64,000 nucleotides of DNA from JAAZNF01 sp964561025 (GCA_964561025.1 CAZLNM010000009.1:14559-78558), one strand, 5' to 3'; positions 42,701-51,930 are shown, counted from the stretch's first letter. The notes: a model not told the origin generated them from the letters alone. Translations and numbers: made by a program.

Positions 42701-43324
42701 ATGAAGGTGTTCGTCGCCGAGGACGATGCGGTGTCCCGCCGGTTGCTGGAGGTTCGTCTCGCCCGTTGGGGGTACGAAGTGGTTTCGGCCTCCAACGGCA
42801 AGGAGGCGCTCGAGCGCATCCTGGCCGAGGCGGGCCCCCGGCTGGTCATCCTGGACTGGATGATGCCGGAGGTGGACGGAATGGAAGTGTGCCGGCGGCT
42901 GCGCGCCGAACCCAAGGGCGACTACACCTACATCATCATGCTGACCGCCAAAGTGCAGGAGCAGGATCTGGTGGCCGGCTTCGAGGCCGGGGCGGACGAC
43001 TACATCACCAAGCCCTTCCAGGAGGCGGAGCTGCGCTCGCGCATCCGGGCCGCGGAGCGCATCGTCAACTTGCAGGGCGATCTTCAGCGCAAGGTCCGCG
43101 AGCTCGCCTCCGCGCTCGAGCACGTGCGGACCCTGCAGGGCCTGCTGCCCATCTGCATGCACTGCCACAAGGTGCGAAACGAAAAGAACCTGTGGCAGAA
43201 GCTCGAGGCCTACATCGAGGACCACTCCGACACCCGCTTCTCGCACGCTTTGTGCGAAGAGTGCCTGGAGAAGTACTACCCCGAGGTCGCCCGCAGCCGC
43301 GCCGAGAAGACGCCCACGAAATGA
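42701..43324 (+). CDS. Response regulator with C-terminal Cys motif
   Basis: A 207-residue single-receiver regulator. Phospho-acceptor Asp52 (VILDWMMPE), acidic pair Glu7/Asp8, Thr82 and Lys104 (TKPF) are all present. After the receiver comes a short coiled coil and a zinc-ribbon-like pair, CMHCHKVRN and CEECLEKYYPE, frequent in deltaproteobacterial receivers. GAGGAGG precedes the ATG, 46 nt after the kinase stop. It overlaps the isomerase gene by 4 nt. Confidence 0.92.
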   Translation: MKVFVAEDDAVSRRLLEVRLARWGYEVVSASNGKEALERILAEAGPRLVILDWMMPEVDGMEVCRRLRAEPKGDYTYIIMLTAKVQEQDLVAGFEAGADDYITKPFQEAELRSRIRAAERIVNLQGDLQRKVRELASALEHVRTLQGLLPICMHCHKVRNEKNLWQKLEAYIEDHSDTRFSHALCEECLEKYYPEVARSRAEKTPTK

Positions 43325-44286
43325 TCTCGTCCTTCTTGCCGCCGCTTTCGTTTGCGCCCATCGTCCAGGCGCGGGTGTGGGGTGGCCGCGCCCTGGAACG
43401 GTTCGGCAAGATCCTGCCCGCCGCGGTCCCCTGCGGCGAGTCGTGGGAGGTCGCCGATCTCCCCGGCGTGGAGAGCCAGGTCGCCACGGGTGAGCTGGCC
43501 GCGCGCTCGTTGCGCGAGCTTTCGCGCGAGCGGGCGGAGGAGTTGCTCGGGGACGCGCCCTTGTTGGGCGGCCGCTTCCCGGTCCTGTTCAAGCTGCTCG
43601 ACGTGGCCGGGTCGCTTTCGCTCCAGGTCCACCCGGACGAGGCGGCCTGCCGCGAGCTTCCCGGCGAGGCCCGGCCCAAGGACGAGGCCTGGTACGTCAT
43701 CGAGGCGCAGCCTGCGGCCCGGCTGTACTGCGGCGTCCTGCCGGGCGTGGACGAGGCCGAGCTGCGGCGCGCGTTGCTTGCGAACCGGGTCGAGGAGGCG
43801 TTGCTGCCGCTCCCGGTGCGGCCCGGGGACTTCGTGTACCTGCCGGCCGGCACGCTGCACGCGGCCGCCGGGGGCCTGGTGCTGGCCGAGATCCAGCAGG
43901 CCTCGGACACCACGCTGCGGCTCTTCGACTGGAACCCCGCCGGCCTGGACGGCAAGCCGAGGCCGCTGCACGTCGAGCAAGCCCTGCGCGCCATGCGCTT
44001 CGAGCAGCGGGGTCGCATCGAACACGCCCCGCCGCCGTCGGGGCGGCCCGGCGTGCGCTGCCCGGCGTTCACCTTCGAGCGGGTCTCGGTGGCCGCGGGC
44101 GGCGCCGTGCCCCTCGAGGCCGGCCGGCCGCGCATCCTGTGCGGCGTCGAGGGGGCGGGGGAGTTCGCCGACACCGCGGGGCGGGTGGTGGCGCTGCGGC
44201 CGGGGTCCACCTGTCTGGTCCCGGCCTGTGGCGCCGGACACTTGACCTCGGGCACGGGTGGGGTTTTCCTTCTGGTCCGGGTGTGA
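43321..44286 (+). CDS. manA: Mannose-6-phosphate isomerase, class I
   Basis: Zinc enzyme that interconverts mannose-6-phosphate and fructose-6-phosphate, for glycoconjugate precursors or mannose use. Of 321 residues, LQVHPDE has Gln102 and His104, the Glu of KDEAWYVIEA follows at about 122, and His180 (PAGTLHAAAGG) completes the metal site. The start overlaps the response regulator stop (ATGA). The ribosome site is weak, so coupled translation is likely. No link to the kinase pair is obvious. Confidence 0.9.
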   Translation: MISSFLPPLSFAPIVQARVWGGRALERFGKILPAAVPCGESWEVADLPGVESQVATGELAARSLRELSRERAEELLGDAPLLGGRFPVLFKLLDVAGSLSLQVHPDEAACRELPGEARPKDEAWYVIEAQPAARLYCGVLPGVDEAELRRALLANRVEEALLPLPVRPGDFVYLPAGTLHAAAGGLVLAEIQQASDTTLRLFDWNPAGLDGKPRPLHVEQALRAMRFEQRGRIEHAPPPSGRPGVRCPAFTFERVSVAAGGAVPLEAGRPRILCGVEGAGEFADTAGRVVALRPGSTCLVPACGAGHLTSGTGGVFLLVRV

Positions 44287-44298
44287 GAGGAGGGTCGC

Positions 44299-45789
44299 AT
44301 GCCGCCGTCCCGCTCGCGGATCTTCGCCTGGGGCGATCTGAACGCCTTCTTCGCCCTGATGCTCGACAACCTGACCAACCTGGTGGTGCTGATGGGCATC
44401 CTGTCGGCGCCGCCGTTCTTTTTCCCGTCCGACTTCTTGCTCACCCACATGGTGCCGGGGACGGCCCTGGGCGTGATGATCGGCGACCTCGTGTACACCT
44501 GGATGGCCTACCGCCTGGCCCGCCGCACCGGCCGGCCGGCCACCGCCATGCCGCTGGGCCTGGACACGCCCTCCACCATCGGGGTGGCGGTGGCGGTCAT
44601 CGGGCCGGTCTATCTGGACACCCGGGACCCCATGGTGGCCTGGCAGGTGGGCATGGCCACCATGGTGCTCATGGGGCTGGTGAAGCTCGTGCTCTCCTTC
44701 TTCGGCGACGCCATCCGCCGGCTGGTGCCGCAGGCCGGCCTGCTCGGCTCCATCGCCGGGGTGGGCGTGGCGCTGCTCGGGTTCTTCCCGCTTACGGCTG
44801 TGTTCCGCGCGCCCCTGGTGGGCATGCTGGCGCTGGGCATCACCCTGTACGCGCTGATGGCGCGCCTGCGCCTGCCCGGCAACCTCCCCGGCGCGGCGGT
44901 GGCCGTGCTGGCCGGCACCGCGCTGTACTACGCCATGGGGCTCGGCGGCGCGCTGGAGAACTTCGCGCCCCCGGCGTTCGATGCGCGGCTCACCATCCCC
45001 TGGCCCACCCTGGGCTTCGCCGACGGCATGGAAAGGGCGCTGGCCTACCTGCCGGTGGCCATCCCCTTCGGGGTGCTCACCATCGTGGGCGGCATCAACG
45101 TCAACGAGAGCGCCCGGGTGGCCGGCGACGAGTACCGCACCCGCGACATCCTGCTCACCGAGGCGGTGGCCACCATCCTGGCCGGGGTGTGCGGCGGCGT
45201 GGCCCAGAGCACCCCCTACATCGGGCACCCCGCCTACAAGCGCATGGGCGCGCGCGCCGGCTACACCCTGGCCACCGGGCTGTTCGTGGGCCTGGGCGGA
45301 ATGTTCGGCCTGGTCTCCTTCATCACCCAGGCCCTGCCGCTGGCCGCGGTGGCGCCGGTGCTCATCTTCATCGGGCAGGAGATCGTGGCCCAGGCCTTCG
45401 AGGTGTGCCCGCGGGGCCACTACCGGGCGGTGGTGCTGGCCATGCTGCCCTCCATCGCCTACCTGGTGCTCTCGCAGCCGGGCGCGCACGAGCCGGCGGT
45501 GGTGTGCCTGGGAAACGGCTTCATCCTCACCGCCATGTTGTGGGGCGCCTTCGCCGCCCACCTGAGCGATCGCAGGCTGCTCGCCGCCGCGGCCTTTCTT
45601 TGCTTGTGCGGGCTGCTCAGCCTGTTCGGTTTCATCCACTCGGTGCGCCCGGACGGCAGCCTGTACCTCCCCTGGCTGGCCGGCAGCGCCACCGTGTGGC
45701 ACATCGGCGGGGCCTACCTCGCGCTGGCGGCCCTGGCCGCCCTGGCCTCCCGCTTCTCTCACAAACTCGGCGCGGAGGACATGACCTGA
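44299..45789 (+). CDS. NCS2-type purine/xanthine permease-like transporter
   Basis: A 496-residue membrane protein of about 12-14 helices, similar to the NCS2/AzgA permeases of nucleobases. The N-terminal LNAFFALMLDNLTNLVVLMG and GGINVNESARVAGDEYRTRD, where AzgA-like proteins have their ligand region, are the best landmarks. The family reaches from uracil and xanthine permeases to sulfate-like transporters, so the substrate is open. GAGGAGGG precedes the ATG. It overlaps the next gene by 1 nt (TGATG). Confidence 0.75.
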   Translation: MPPSRSRIFAWGDLNAFFALMLDNLTNLVVLMGILSAPPFFFPSDFLLTHMVPGTALGVMIGDLVYTWMAYRLARRTGRPATAMPLGLDTPSTIGVAVAVIGPVYLDTRDPMVAWQVGMATMVLMGLVKLVLSFFGDAIRRLVPQAGLLGSIAGVGVALLGFFPLTAVFRAPLVGMLALGITLYALMARLRLPGNLPGAAVAVLAGTALYYAMGLGGALENFAPPAFDARLTIPWPTLGFADGMERALAYLPVAIPFGVLTIVGGINVNESARVAGDEYRTRDILLTEAVATILAGVCGGVAQSTPYIGHPAYKRMGARAGYTLATGLFVGLGGMFGLVSFITQALPLAAVAPVLIFIGQEIVAQAFEVCPRGHYRAVVLAMLPSIAYLVLSQPGAHEPAVVCLGNGFILTAMLWGAFAAHLSDRRLLAAAAFLCLCGLLSLFGFIHSVRPDGSLYLPWLAGSATVWHIGGAYLALAALAALASRFSHKLGAEDMT

Positions 45790-46310
45790 TGCGCCGCGGG
45801 CGAACTCGCCTCCTTTGGTATTTGCTGGTCGCGAGCCTGGCCGCCCCGGCCCGGGCCGACGAGGAGCGGGCGTTCGCCGAGGCCTCGGCGCAACTTTCGC
45901 TCTCGCAGCTTGGCGATTTCTCGGGGGCCGCCTTCTCCGCCGCCCTCCAGGGTTCGCTGCCGGTGGTGCCCTGGCTGCTTCTCGATCTCCGGCTGGGAGG
46001 CGAGTTTCCGCTGCGCACGGGAAAGATGGAAGGCGACCGGGGGCTCACCCTCCTCGCCCTGCCCGGCCTGTGGGGGCGCTTCGGCGATCCCGAGGCCTGG
46101 GGGTATGTCCGCGTCGGCAGCGGCCTGGCCGGGCAGTACGGCGCGGACGGCTGGGAGGCGGGTTGGGTGGTCGAGGCGGCGAGCGGGTTTTCGGTGGCGC
46201 CGCGAGACCTGGTGGTGTATTTTGGAGTGGAAGCCGCCGGCCTGCTGGGCATCGTCGGCCCGCGCGTCCGTCGCGTGGGCCTGGGCGGATTCGTCGGCTA
46301 CCGGTTCTAG
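45789..46310 (+). CDS. Small outer-membrane beta-barrel-like protein
   Basis: A 173-residue exported protein. A signal peptide ends near residue 23 (AAPARA). The rest has alternating strands (LLLDLRLGGEFPLRTGKM, DLVVYFGVEAAGLLGIV) and ends in GGFVGYRF with terminal Phe, like an eight-stranded barrel. It is coupled to the permease gene. Function unknown. Confidence 0.62.
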   Translation: MRRGRTRLLWYLLVASLAAPARADEERAFAEASAQLSLSQLGDFSGAAFSAALQGSLPVVPWLLLDLRLGGEFPLRTGKMEGDRGLTLLALPGLWGRFGDPEAWGYVRVGSGLAGQYGADGWEAGWVVEAASGFSVAPRDLVVYFGVEAAGLLGIVGPRVRRVGLGGFVGYRF

Positions 46311-46325
46311 CGCAAAGGAGCACCC

Positions 46326-46970
46326 ATGTCGGTCGAAGCGCTGCTCGCCAACCGCAAGGCCACCCGCGTGTTCTTCGAGTTGCTCCCGGGCCGGGCCCGG
46401 CTCGAGCGCCTGGCCCGCGCCTGCCGCCTGCCGAAGCCCGAGCTTTCGCGCCTGCTGCAGCGCATGCAGCGGGCCGGGCTGGTCGAGGCCGCCCGCGGTG
46501 GCTTCGCGGTGGACTGGAACCGCTTCCTGCCCATCTTCTTGCACCACGCCATGAGCATCTACGCCGCGGCCATGCCCTGGAAGTTCATCCCGCGCTACCT
46601 GGAGAAGCCCGACGCCGACCTGGTGGAGTCCTCCTGCGCCCGGGCGGAGCGCGAGCTGGCCCGGGTCAAGGTGCGCCTGGCCAGCAACGATCTCTTCGGG
46701 GAGCTGCTGCGCCAGTACCTTTCCAACCTGGCCGCCGAGGTGTCCGCCCCGGAAGACTTCATGCAGGATCTGCGCCTGTCCGACGCCATCGCCGAGTTCG
46801 AGTACGCCTTGCTGAAGCTGGTCCCGGCCATGAAGAAGCCGCGCCTGGCCGACGACCAGACCCGCGAGCTGCACCGCCTGCTGCGCGAGTGGCACACCCA
46901 GATCCAGGCGTACGACACGCCGCTCGGCGCCGCCCTGCGCCAGGCCTTCCACCGGCAGGGGTTGCTGTAA
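46326..46970 (+). CDS. Winged-helix domain protein of unknown function
   Basis: A 214-residue protein. Residues 5-70 look like an ArsR/MarR-type winged helix (RLERLARACRLPKPELSRLL, then RAGLVEAARGGFAVDW). The remaining 140 residues are helical and have no family I know. AAAGGAG precedes the ATG. It follows the small barrel gene by 15 nt and may be the last gene of its transcript. A regulator is likely but unproven. Confidence 0.6.
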   Translation: MSVEALLANRKATRVFFELLPGRARLERLARACRLPKPELSRLLQRMQRAGLVEAARGGFAVDWNRFLPIFLHHAMSIYAAAMPWKFIPRYLEKPDADLVESSCARAERELARVKVRLASNDLFGELLRQYLSNLAAEVSAPEDFMQDLRLSDAIAEFEYALLKLVPAMKKPRLADDQTRELHRLLREWHTQIQAYDTPLGAALRQAFHRQGLL

Positions 46971-47371
46971 GATCCCTCCGCACGGTATCGCATCCCCAAC
47001 GACCGGTTCCAGCCACCCCGGTTTGGCCGAGCAACCTCCACAACCTCCGGGCCTGTCCCCAGTGCAGTTTGTTGAAAAACCAAACAAAAACATGCTGATA
47101 AGTGAAAGGCCGGGGAATGGGCGATGCCCGGCCGGGTCGATGAACGATCAGCCTGGACCCAGAAATGCCGGGCCGGTGATGCCCTTTTTTGACCCTGGGT
47201 GGACTCAGAATGGCCCTTTTCGTGGCGCCAGGGACCCCGGTTTGACCCCGGTTTCCCCGGCCGGCCGCGGGGTTGCAAGGGTCAGCGCGGGCGGTGGGGG
47301 GGGCTGGTTGAGGCGTGCGCGCCACCTGCCACTTGGGTTGCGGATGAAACCGTGATAGGCGTTCCGGCGAG
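46971..47371. other. Repeat-rich spacer, possible mobile-element remnant
   Basis: A 401-nt stretch without a gene. It contains GGGCCTGTCCCCA (47049-47061), a hairpin with arms GGCCGGG and CCCGGCC (47108-47133), three copies of ACCCCGGTTTG or ACCCCGGTTT (47015, 47234, 47245), and imperfect direct repeats TGGACCCAGAAATGCC (47154) and TGGACTCAGAATGGCC (47200). The style recalls the multiple terminal repeats of IS21-like elements. No transposase fragment was recognised. Confidence 0.5.
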
Positions 47372-48322
47372 ATGACGGCTCCTCTCCGCTCTCCCTCCCG
47401 CCCCGCGGCGATCCTGCTCACGCTGCTGGCCTCGCTCTTGTGGGGCTCGTCGTTCGTGGTGAACAAGCTGGGCCTGGACGGTGGGCTGGACCCGGTCATG
47501 TTCACGCTGCTGCGCATGATCCTCGCCGCCGCCATCACCACCGCCCTGGTGGCGCGCACGCCGCATCGCGCGCTGCGCTGGTTTCTCGACTGGCGGATCC
47601 TGGTGCTCGGGCTCAGCAACGCCGGGGGGTTCTTGTTCCAGTACCTGGGCCAGGGCCAGACCTCGTCGTCGCACGCGGCGCTGCTCGCCAACGCCGGCTT
47701 GCCGCTGGTGGTGCTGCTCGGCTGGTGGTTGCTTCGGGAAAACCTGGACCCGCTGCGCCTTGTGTCCGTCGCGCTCACGCTTGTCGGCGCTCTGCTGATC
47801 GCGCTGTGGCGCGCGCCGGGCGGGGGCGAGGCCAGCCTGCGAGGCGACGTGCTGGTGGGGCTCTCCTCCGCCACCTGGGCCACCTTCATCGTGCTCAACC
47901 GGCGCCTCATGCAGGAGCGCCCCGGCGAGCTTCTGCCCATGACCGCCGCCATGTACCTGTGGACGGTGCTGGCCACCTTGCCGGTGGCCGCCAGCCGGGG
48001 CTTTCCCCTGCCGGAGCGGCCCGCCGGCTGGCTGGCGGTCGCTTACACCGGCATCTTCTGCTCGGTGATCCCCTACCTCGCCTGGAGCCACGGGCTGAAG
48101 ACCATCACCGCCGCGGCCTCGTCGGTGCTGCTCACGCTCGAGATCGTGTTCGCGGTGCTCCTGTCGATGGCCATCCTGGGAGAGAGCCTGGGCTGGGGAG
48201 CGGTGGCGGGCGGTGTGCTGATCCTGCTCGGCGCGGCGCTGGTGTCGCGCGACCCATCGCCCGGCGATGCACCGGCCGGGCGCGCCACCTCCGGCGCCTT
48301 GACGGGGCGGAGGGCCTCCTGA
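47372..48322 (+). CDS. EamA/DMT-family transporter
   Basis: A 316-residue exporter-type membrane protein with ten helices made of two EamA repeats (LLASLLWGSSFVVNKLGL and LVGLSSATWATFIVLNRRLM). Family members move metabolites such as amino acids and sugars. The start has no clear ribosome site. It is followed after 27 nt by an aminotransferase and two further sugar-type genes on the same strand, so it may export or import their substrate. Confidence 0.88.
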   Translation: MTAPLRSPSRPAAILLTLLASLLWGSSFVVNKLGLDGGLDPVMFTLLRMILAAAITTALVARTPHRALRWFLDWRILVLGLSNAGGFLFQYLGQGQTSSSHAALLANAGLPLVVLLGWWLLRENLDPLRLVSVALTLVGALLIALWRAPGGGEASLRGDVLVGLSSATWATFIVLNRRLMQERPGELLPMTAAMYLWTVLATLPVAASRGFPLPERPAGWLAVAYTGIFCSVIPYLAWSHGLKTITAAASSVLLTLEIVFAVLLSMAILGESLGWGAVAGGVLILLGAALVSRDPSPGDAPAGRATSGALTGRRAS

Positions 48323-48349
48323 TACAGGTTCGCGCAAGGGAGGTGCCGC

Positions 48350-49591
48350 ATGGCTCACCTGGCGCTCAAGGGTGGAACGAAGACCTTCGACGACTTCTGG
48401 CCGGCCTGGCCGGTGTATGACGAGGAGGACCGCAGGGCGCTGAACGAGGTGCTGGACAGTCGCAACTGGGGCGGCTTCCCCGCGCCGAACAGCCACGCCC
48501 GCGAGTTCGCCGCCGCCTTCGCCGCCGCCCACGACGCAAGCTTTGGCATCTGCGCCGCCAACGGCACGGTGACGCTGGAGGTGGCCCTGCGCGCGGCCGG
48601 GATTACGGCCGGCGACGAGGTGATCGTCACCCCCTACTCGTGGATCGCCACCGCCGGGGCCCCGGTCAACGTCAACGCCGTGCCGGTGTTCGCCGACATC
48701 CACCCCGACACCTACTGCCTCGATCCGCGCGCGGTGGAGGCCGCCATCACCCCGCGCACCCGGGCCATCATCCCGGTCCACCTCGGCTGCGCCATGGCCG
48801 ACCTGGACGCCTTCGTCGAGCTCGCCCGCAAGCACCGCCTGACCCTCATCGAGGACTGCGCCCACATGCACGGCGGCAAGTGGCGCGGCAAGGGCGTGGG
48901 CTCGCACGGGCACCTGGGGTCGTTCTCCTTCCAGAGCAGCAAACTCATGACCGCCGGCGAGGGCGGCATCATCCTCACCAGCGATAAACAGCTCGAGGAG
49001 CGCTGCCAGAGCCACGTCAACTGCGGGCGCAAGCAGCCCGGCTACGACTCCTTCCCGGGGCTGGTGTTCTCGGGCAACTACCGCCTGGGCGAGTTCCAGT
49101 GCGCGCTGCTGCGCTCGCGCCTGCGGGCCCTGGAGCCCGAGCGCAAGCTGCGCGAAAAGAACGCCGCGCGGCTCACCGAGCTGCTCTCCCAGATCCCGGG
49201 CATCCGCCCGCTGGTGCGCGACGCGCGCATCACCCACTACGCTTGCTACCAGTACATCTTCCGCTACGACCCGCAGGCCTTCCAGGGCGTGCACCGCGAC
49301 CGCTTCGTCGAGGCGCTGTGCGCCGAGGGCGTCCCGGCCGACGGGCCATTCTACGTGCCCATCTACCAGAGCCCGCTGTTCCCGGTGGAGGCGCGCCACT
49401 ACCCGGCCATCCGCGAACGCTACGGCGAGCGCATCGGGCCGCACTCGGCCGACTGCCCGGTGGCCGAGCGCGCCGCCTACCACGAGGCGGTGTGGCTGCA
49501 CCACCCGCTGCTCATGGCCACGGAGAAGGAAGTGGCCAAGATCGCCGAGGCGGTGGACAAGATCCGGCGGCACGCCGGCGAGCTGCGCTGA
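48350..49591 (+). CDS. DegT/DnrJ/EryC1-family PLP aminotransferase
   Basis: A 413-residue fold-type I enzyme that transaminates keto-sugars or cyclitols. Lys198 (FQSSKLMTAGEGG) is the PLP lysine and Asp169 (LIEDCAHMHGG) binds the pyridine nitrogen. It is like the aminotransferases of 3-amino-5-hydroxybenzoate and aminocyclitol pathways, and of amino-sugar synthesis. GGGAGG precedes the ATG. Next come a Gfo/Idh oxidoreductase and a BadF-type kinase, which suggests one amino-sugar or cyclitol pathway. Confidence 0.9.
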   Translation: MAHLALKGGTKTFDDFWPAWPVYDEEDRRALNEVLDSRNWGGFPAPNSHAREFAAAFAAAHDASFGICAANGTVTLEVALRAAGITAGDEVIVTPYSWIATAGAPVNVNAVPVFADIHPDTYCLDPRAVEAAITPRTRAIIPVHLGCAMADLDAFVELARKHRLTLIEDCAHMHGGKWRGKGVGSHGHLGSFSFQSSKLMTAGEGGIILTSDKQLEERCQSHVNCGRKQPGYDSFPGLVFSGNYRLGEFQCALLRSRLRALEPERKLREKNAARLTELLSQIPGIRPLVRDARITHYACYQYIFRYDPQAFQGVHRDRFVEALCAEGVPADGPFYVPIYQSPLFPVEARHYPAIRERYGERIGPHSADCPVAERAAYHEAVWLHHPLLMATEKEVAKIAEAVDKIRRHAGELR

Positions 49592-49616
49592 GCGGCGGCA
49601 TCCGCGGAGGCCGAGC

Positions 49617-50699
49617 ATGAAACCGATCCGCTACGGTCTGGTAGGTTGCGGCTTCATCTCCAACGTCCACGCCGAGGCGCTCTCCACCGTGCCCGGGGCG
49701 GTGGTGGCGGCCTGCTGCAGCCCCGACGAGGACATGCGCCGGGCCTTCTGCGAGAAGCACCGCATCCCGGGCTTCGCCGACCACCGCGCCATGCTGAAAG
49801 ACGGCGGCGTCGACGCGGTGATTATCGGGGTGCCGAACTTCCTGCACGCGCAGATCGCCCTGGACGCGGCCGCGGCCGGCAAGCACGTGGTGTGCGAGAA
49901 GCCCCTGGCGCTGTCGCTGGCCGAGGCCGACCAGATGATCGAGGCCTGCCGCAAGGCCGGGGTGCTGCTGTGCTACGCCGAGGAGCTGTGCTTCGTGCCC
50001 AAGTACGAGCGCGCCCGCGAGATCGCGAATTCCGGGGCCATCGGCAAGGTGTACCGGGTGCACCAGGTCGAGAAGCACGCCGGGCCCTACTCGGAGTGGT
50101 TCTTCGATCCCCCGCGCGCCGGCGGCGGCATCCTCATGGACATGGGCTGCCACTCCATCGAGTTCGCGCGGGCCTTCCTGGGGAAGCCCCCGGTGCGCGC
50201 CGTCACCGCCTGGATGGACACGGTGCTGCACCGCGAGCGCACCCGCATGGAGGACGACGTGGTGCTGCTGCTCGAGTTCGAGGGCGGCGCTACGGCGCTT
50301 TTGGAATCGAGCTGGGCGCTGCTGGGCGGCATGGACTCCATCACCCACATCCTCGGCAGCGAGGGCGTCATCCACGCCGACCTGCTCAAGGGGCAGGGGC
50401 TGTCGGTGTTCAGCCTGCAAGGCTACGGCGACTACGCCCCGGGCGCGCGCGGCTGGACCTTCCCCGACGTGGCCTGGTCGTACACCAACGGCTACCCGCA
50501 GGAGGACGCCCACTTCACCGAGTGCATGCAGAAGGGGAGCGCTCCGCGCGAGAGCGGTCAGGACGGCCGGGTGGTGCTGGAGATCATGCTGGCGGCTTAC
50601 GCCTCGGCGGCCGAGCGGCGCACCATCCCCCTTCCCTACACGCCGCCCGCGGACCTGCGGGTGCCGGTGGACCTGTGGCTGCGGCGGAAGGGAGCCTGA
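49617..50699 (+). CDS. Gfo/Idh/MocA-family oxidoreductase
   Basis: A 360-residue NAD(P)-dependent sugar or inositol dehydrogenase. The Rossmann start is YGLVGCGFISNVHAE, CEKPLALS at 93-100 has the conserved Glu-Lys-Pro, and GGGILMDMGCHSIEF holds the catalytic Asp/His pair. GGAGG precedes the ATG, 25 nt after the aminotransferase. It probably supplies the keto-sugar for that enzyme. The exact substrate cannot be read from the sequence. Confidence 0.9.
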   Translation: MKPIRYGLVGCGFISNVHAEALSTVPGAVVAACCSPDEDMRRAFCEKHRIPGFADHRAMLKDGGVDAVIIGVPNFLHAQIALDAAAAGKHVVCEKPLALSLAEADQMIEACRKAGVLLCYAEELCFVPKYERAREIANSGAIGKVYRVHQVEKHAGPYSEWFFDPPRAGGGILMDMGCHSIEFARAFLGKPPVRAVTAWMDTVLHRERTRMEDDVVLLLEFEGGATALLESSWALLGGMDSITHILGSEGVIHADLLKGQGLSVFSLQGYGDYAPGARGWTFPDVAWSYTNGYPQEDAHFTECMQKGSAPRESGQDGRVVLEIMLAAYASAAERRTIPLPYTPPADLRVPVDLWLRRKGA

Positions 50700-51695
50700 A
50701 TGCGCCTCCTCGGCGTCGACGCCGGCGGCACCAAGACGCTGTGCGCCATCGCGGACGAGAGCGGACGGGTGCTGGGGGTGGGCCGCGCCGGCAGCGCCAA
50801 CTACCAGGGCTGCGGCGTGGCCGGGGCCGCCGCGCAGATCGGGCGCGCCATCCAGGCGGCCTGCGACATGGCCGGCGGCGTGCCGGCCGAGTTCGACGCC
50901 GCCTGCCTGGGCGTGGCCGGGGCCGATCGCCCGGCGGATTTCTCGACCATCCGGGCCTTCGTCGACCCGTTGCTGAAGACCCCGCGGCTGCGCCTGGAGA
51001 ACGACACCATCGTGGCGCTGCGCGCCGGCACCGAGGACGGCGTGGGCGTGGCGCTGATCGCCGGCACCGGCTCCAACGCCATCGGCCGCGCCCGCGACGG
51101 CCGCAAACTCCAGGTGGGCGGCCTGGGCCGGCTCTCGGGCGACTACGGCTCGGCCTACCAGCTCGCCGAGGCGGCCATCGTGGCGGCCATCCAGGGCGAC
51201 GACGGCCGCGGCTTGCCCACCTCGCTCACGCCCGCGCTGTGCCGCCGGCTCGGCCTTTCGCACATCCACGACATCATCGAGTTCTTCTTCTACGATTGCC
51301 CGCGCGAGCCGGTGGACCTGGGCCAGCTCGCGCCGCTCTTGTTCGAGCAGGCCGTCCTGGGCGACCGGGTAGCGGTGGAGATCCTGGAGGAGGCCGGCGA
51401 GAACGTGGCGCGGGCGGTGCGGGTCATTCTGGAGCGCTTGTTCCCGGACGAGCCCGCGGTGCCGGTGGTCTTCGGCGGGGCGGTGTTCCAGAAGGGCGCA
51501 AGCCCGCACATGATCGAGGCGGTGATGCGCGAGACGTTGCGCCACCGGCCGGCCACGCGTTTCGTGCGGCTCGCCGACCCGCCGGTGCTGGGGGCGGTGC
51601 TGTTCGCCATGGACGATGCCGGCCTTTCGCGCCAGCCAGAGCGGCTGGCGCGGCTGCGCCAGGAGATCGCCGCGAAGGACCCCGGAGCCGGTTGA
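50700..51695 (+). CDS. BadF/BcrA-type ATPase, N-acetylglucosamine-kinase-like
   Basis: A 331-residue member of the sugar-kinase/Hsp70/actin superfamily. DAGGTKTLCA at residues 6-15 is the phosphate-1 loop; IAGTGSNAIGRARDG and GGLGRLSGDYGSAYQL are phosphate-2 and following segments. It resembles eukaryotic-type N-acetylglucosamine kinases, which fits the aminotransferase/dehydrogenase cassette. The ATG follows the oxidoreductase stop at once (TGAATG), with AAGGGAG upstream. A terminator follows at 51738-51760. Confidence 0.87.
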   Translation: MRLLGVDAGGTKTLCAIADESGRVLGVGRAGSANYQGCGVAGAAAQIGRAIQAACDMAGGVPAEFDAACLGVAGADRPADFSTIRAFVDPLLKTPRLRLENDTIVALRAGTEDGVGVALIAGTGSNAIGRARDGRKLQVGGLGRLSGDYGSAYQLAEAAIVAAIQGDDGRGLPTSLTPALCRRLGLSHIHDIIEFFFYDCPREPVDLGQLAPLLFEQAVLGDRVAVEILEEAGENVARAVRVILERLFPDEPAVPVVFGGAVFQKGASPHMIEAVMRETLRHRPATRFVRLADPPVLGAVLFAMDDAGLSRQPERLARLRQEIAAKDPGAG

Positions 51696-51737
51696 TGTGT
51701 TGCAGCGTCGCGAGACCTTTTCAAGAGGTCGGCGCTG

Positions 51738-51760
51738 GACCGCCGCGCGGTCTAGTTTTT
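51738..51760 (+). terminator. Intrinsic terminator after the amino-sugar operon
   Basis: GACCGC and GCGGTC with a CGC loop (51738-51752), then TAGTTTTT. A second small hairpin (GACCT/AGGTC, 51713-51729) lies just before. Confidence 0.7.
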
Positions 51761-51930
51761 CTCCCGTGTCCTCTGTCGACGAGGAGGAGCATGGCTACAT
51801 GCTCCTCTGGATAGGGATTCCTGCCGAAGCTCGGCTGCCGTCAAGGGCGAGCGCAGCGAGTCGCGAAGCGGGCGCAGACCCTTGACGGCGCAAGTCGAGC
51901 AGAGGCTACGCAAGGGCGTGACTCGGGAGA
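51760..51930 (+). other. Multibranch structured element
   Basis: A nested set of stems. P0 closes the element (TCTCCCG 51760-51766 with CGGGAGA 51924-51930, plus GTC/GAC). P1 is CTCTGTCGAC 51771-51780 with GTCGAGCAGAG 51894-51904 (one bulge). Inside are P2, perfect 10 bp (51784-51793 with 51798-51807, loop GCTA), a small hairpin GCCGA/TCGGC (51823-51835), and P3, perfect 11 bp (51837-51847 with 51879-51889). ACGC/GCGT (51908-51919) sits between P1 and P0. It is in the leader of the ceramidase-like gene. No known RNA family recognised. Strand is uncertain. Confidence 0.6.
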
